From positions 1 to 23,733 of the forward strand of contig NZ_CAUUWA010000036.1 in the NCBI RefSeq assembly GCF_963548695.1: 23,733 bases of DNA, written 5' to 3'. This document shows positions 21,842 through 23,733 of the stretch, piece after piece. Made by a program: the position numbers and the translations under genes. Each line of letters begins with the position of its first letter. Positions within the stretch are counted from its first letter, which is position 1. The notes under the pieces were generated by a model that ran no database searches, had not been told where the DNA came from, and was given only the letters and a program-made list of their open reading frames with translations. This stretch comes from an uncultured Fretibacterium sp. GTDB lineage: Bacteria > Synergistota > Synergistia > Synergistales > Aminobacteriaceae.

Positions 21842-21863
21842 GGCCGGGCCAGGCGGCCCGGCC
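21842..21863 (+). terminator. GC-rich hairpin after cheR, first
   Basis: GGCCGGGCC (21842-21850) pairs exactly with GGCCCGGCC (21855-21863) around AGGC, 3 bases past the cheR stop. No U-tract follows. Confidence 0.6.
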
Positions 21864-21868
21864 CTCCG

Positions 21869-21890
21869 CCCCCGGCCACCCGGCCGGGGG
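21869..21890. terminator. GC-rich hairpin after cheR, second
   Basis: CCCCCGGCC (21869-21877) pairs exactly with GGCCGGGGG (21882-21890) around ACCC. With the first hairpin it makes a double stem between the cheR end and the minus-strand gene remnant, so it may act in both directions. Confidence 0.55.
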
Positions 21891-21900
21891 CACGGGAGTC

Positions 21901-22068
21901 CTACTTTCCGCCTCGTTTCATGGTCTCCTTCATCAGCACGTCGTGCGCCCCGCCCTCGGAGATCGTCATGGGCGAGACCAGGGGCAGCCGCGCCTTCTCC
22001 CTCATCTCGGTGTTCGAGGGGAGAATGGTGGCGACAAGGCGTCTCAGTCCCGCCTTAAAAAGCGCACA
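21901..22068 (-). pseudogene. C-terminal remnant of an unrecognised gene
   Basis: The minus strand is open for 55 codons before the stop TAG at 21903-21901, bounded upstream by an in-frame TGA inside the hairpin 22066-22102. The translation contains LVATILPSNTEMREKARLP and SEGGAHDVLMKETMKRGGK. Codon use is GC-rich and protein-like, and the end directly abuts the cheR terminators, as a real gene end would. There is no ribosome binding site before a start codon. I do not recognise the family. A short standalone gene starting at an internal ATG is possible but less likely. Confidence 0.4.
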
Positions 22069-22102
22069 TCAGGGCGGTCCCTGTTGGGGACCGCCCTGAT
22101 GT
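22066..22102. terminator. 16-bp perfect hairpin
   Basis: ACATCAGGGCGGTCCC (22066-22081) pairs exactly with 22087-22102 around TGTTG. On the minus strand it is followed by GCGCTTTTT, so it is a good intrinsic terminator for minus-strand transcripts such as the gene at 22330-23733. On the plus strand the tail is only TTG. Confidence 0.75.
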
Positions 22103-22135
22103 TTGTCCAAAAGAGATCTGGTTCGCTTTGCGAGC

Positions 22136-22270
22136 CTATGCTTTCTTTTTCAGCAGCAGCGATGCTGCGAGGAGCAGCGCAAGGCCGCCCAACCCGGCGT
22201 CGCCCACTGGCGTCGATAGCGCGGCAACGGTGCCGCGCATCGACGTAAGCGAACGACACGCCCCGCGAGG
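22136..22270 (-). pseudogene. Orphan Synerg-CTERM-like protein tail
   Basis: The minus-strand frame ends in STPVGDAGLGGLALLLAASL followed by Leu-Leu and KKKA then TAG: a hydrophobic stretch with a basic end, very like the tail of the intact neighbour (GGGCDAGVGGLALALIG...RRK). The Gly-Gly-Cys core is replaced by TPVGDAG, and an in-frame TAG (22273-22271) cuts it from any longer protein. It is probably the remnant of a second Synerg-CTERM gene whose body was lost. It might instead be a 34-residue membrane peptide starting at the ATG ahead of RGTVAAL, but no ribosome binding site supports that. Confidence 0.5.
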
Positions 22271-22284
22271 CTAGCGCCTCGCGG
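22263..22284. repeat. 9-bp inverted repeat
   Basis: CCGCGAGGC (22263-22271) and GCCTCGCGG (22276-22284) pair around TAGC. It lies about 45 bases past the stop of the gene at 22330-23733 and may be part of its termination region. The in-frame stop of the orphan tail falls within it. Confidence 0.5.
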
Positions 22285-22329
22285 AAGGCGGTCGCCTGCT
22301 TAACGGACTAGCTGCATTTATTCAGAGGG

Positions 22330-23733
22330 CTACACCTTTCTCCTCAACAGGAACGCCCCAATGAGAGCCAGCGCCAATCCGCCGACACCCGCGTCGCATC
22401 CCCCGCCGGAGGCTCCGGGTCTCGGATCGGGATCCGGGAGGAGCGGACCAGGGTCAGGCATTGGTGTCGGCGTCGGTCCGGGTGTTGGTCCAGGCGTTGG
22501 TCCGGGTGTCGGTCCAGGCGTCGGTCCGGGCGTAGGAGGCACAACCCTCTCCGTCACCGTGTAGGCTTTTCTCGCAGAACGCCCGTCCTCCAGCGTCACC
22601 GTCACCGTCAGGATGGAGGAGCCAAACCCGGCCTTAGGCGTACCCTGCACCACCACGTCCGTGTCCCGGGACACCGTGGAATCCCTAAAGGAGGCCTTCA
22701 AGCCCTTCCAGATCCCCTGAGACGAGGGAACGACATCGACGGAGGCGACATCCGACGAAACCAGGTTCCGCACCGTCAAAAGCCCGTTGTAGGGCGCACC
22801 GCCTGCAATCTCGGTCGAGGGATCGATCGTCTCGGGCAGGACAAGCGTCAGCTTTTTCATCAGCGTATAGTCCTCGGAGAGCACTGCCCCTCCGCCAAGC
22901 GTGACGCTCACGGTCACCACGGTTGTCGGGACATCCCCGGAGATCGTCCCCGTCACCACCACCACATCACCGCTGACGACAGCTGCAGGCCCTGTCGACC
23001 AGTCGCCGGGCGTTTTCGCAGCCGCGGCCGTATTCGCGCCCACCATCCCCCCGGACGCAACGCCCTTCACGCGCACCGTCCCCTGATAAGGCAGGCCTGG
23101 AGCAAACGTATGGGGCTCGATCTCCGCCTCCAGCGCGGGCGCTATCACTCTTGTGAAGGCCTTGGTGCAGGCATTACTGGGCGAGAGGCTCCCCCCAATA
23201 TGCAGATTGGCCCCATCCTCCCAGTTCACCCCGTCCCCGGAGAAATAGCTCTCCCCCGGGTTGCAGGCGGCCTTGTCCGCGTAGCTCTCGATCTTTCTCT
23301 CCACCGCCAGGGGAAATTGGTAGCCGGGGGTCTCCATGCGAAGCACCACAGAGAAACGTTCCCCTGTCTCCAACGGCACAGGTGCCGTCAGATCCACCGT
23401 GTGGTAGCCCGCGAACGGGAACTCTCCGGCGCCCTCGTAGACGGGTGTCCCTGAGACGGGCGTTCCGAACGCTGTCCCCAGCCGATAGACGCGCAGCCTG
23501 TAGCGCGCGTTCGCCGCCGTGGTGTAGAAGGAGACCGACCTCAGCGTCTCGTCCCCCTTCGCCGTGAAGACGTTACCCATCCAGCCTTGACTGGCTGTGC
23601 CACCTGGGTGAAAGGAGCTGAGCCACCCCAGGTCGTCGTACCCGTATTGGCGCATCGAGGGATCCGCCGCGGCCACCTGGTAGACGGCGCCGTCCTCCAG
23701 GGTCTTGTCCTCGTAGGAGATCCAGAAGTAACC
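22330..23733 (-). CDS. Synerg-CTERM protein, partial; likely C1A cysteine protease with lectin-like domain
   Basis: The frame is open to the window edge, so the 5' end is missing; 467 residues are visible. It begins GYFWISYEDKTLEDGA, which resembles the end of a papain-type (C1A) catalytic domain. A lectin-like domain follows (about residues 20-185, with VFTAKGDETLRSVSFYTT, YRLRVYRLG and SYFSGDGVNWEDG), a layout known for secreted bacterial C1A peptidases. Two similar Ig-like repeats come next, each with PY-G near its start and a TVTVTL-type strand near its end. A Pro-Thr-Gly linker precedes GASGGGCDAGVGGLALALIGAFLLRRKV, a Synerg-CTERM signal. The catalytic residues lie outside the window, so protease identity is inferred. 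A terminator hairpin (22066-22102) lies downstream. Confidence 0.85.
   Translation of the reverse strand, partial: GYFWISYEDKTLEDGAVYQVAAADPSMRQYGYDDLGWLSSFHPGGTASQGWMGNVFTAKGDETLRSVSFYTTAANARYRLRVYRLGTAFGTPVSGTPVYEGAGEFPFAGYHTVDLTAPVPLETGERFSVVLRMETPGYQFPLAVERKIESYADKAACNPGESYFSGDGVNWEDGANLHIGGSLSPSNACTKAFTRVIAPALEAEIEPHTFAPGLPYQGTVRVKGVASGGMVGANTAAAAKTPGDWSTGPAAVVSGDVVVVTGTISGDVPTTVVTVSVTLGGGAVLSEDYTLMKKLTLVLPETIDPSTEIAGGAPYNGLLTVRNLVSSDVASVDVVPSSQGIWKGLKASFRDSTVSRDTDVVVQGTPKAGFGSSILTVTVTLEDGRSARKAYTVTERVVPPTPGPTPGPTPGPTPGPTPGPTPTPMPDPGPLLPDPDPRPGASGGGCDAGVGGLALALIGAFLLRRKV
22475..22534. repeat. Five tandem 12-bp units encoding the Pro-Thr-Gly linker
   Basis: Five 12-base units of the form GGTCC(G/A)GG(T/C)GT(T/C/A) run without gaps and alternate between a G and an A at the sixth base, giving a 24-base higher-order period. 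They encode PTPG repeats in the minus-strand Synerg-CTERM protein. Copy number could change by slippage without shifting the reading frame. Confidence 0.85.

Noticed and set aside
22475..22534. Intergenic satellite or CRISPR repeats
   Set aside because: The repeats are in frame inside a coding region and encode a Pro-Thr-Gly linker.

Overview
The window looks like chromosomal DNA of a member of the Synergistota. The best evidence is two secreted proteins at the two ends of the window that finish in a Synerg-CTERM-type sorting tail: a GGGC motif, a short hydrophobic stretch and terminal Arg/Lys. The GC-rich coding bias, the amino-acid and solute uptake gene content (TRAP, Na+ symporters, glutamate formimidoyltransferase) and a short EF-Ts fit an anaerobic amino-acid fermenter. 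Genus is not assigned.

Layout. 1-2300: a 31-bp perfect inverted repeat, then a subtilisin-like secreted protease on the minus strand with a recognisable promoter. 2400-4760: a YbjQ/UPF0145 protein, a ThiW-type thiazole ECF S component, and a convergent PTS EIIC_2-like membrane protein. 4857-6075: a glutamate formimidoyltransferase whose last 17 codons plus downstream hairpin are repeated about three times in tandem (period 124-125 bp). 6133-7638: a sodium:solute symporter. 7905-17840: a lower-GC accessory block. It contains a divergent GntR/FCD regulator, an M20 amidohydrolase, a second symporter nearly identical to the first, two tandem PanB homologues, a PanE/ApbA-type ketopantoate reductase, and a complete TRAP transporter (dctP, a hairpin, then dctQ overlapping dctM). 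18033-20993: the housekeeping genes rpsB-tsf-pyrH-frr. 21035-21838: a CheR methyltransferase. 21839-22329: a gene-poor stretch with several strong hairpins and two orphan gene tails. 22330-23733: a Synerg-CTERM protein cut by the window edge, probably a C1A-type cysteine protease with a lectin-like domain.

The most interesting unit is the accessory block. It has two panB-type genes and a panE-type gene but no panC or panD, and they sit with an M20 amidohydrolase, two transporter types and a GntR/FCD regulator with a perfect FCD-type operator. I read this as a possible catabolic route for pantothenate, pantoate or a related compound: import, amide hydrolysis, oxidation by the PanE homologue, and retro-aldol cleavage by the PanB homologues to a branched 2-oxo acid plus methylene-tetrahydrofolate. 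This is inference from gene content; no substrate can be read from sequence alone. No tRNA, rRNA, CRISPR array, transposase or integrase was seen.
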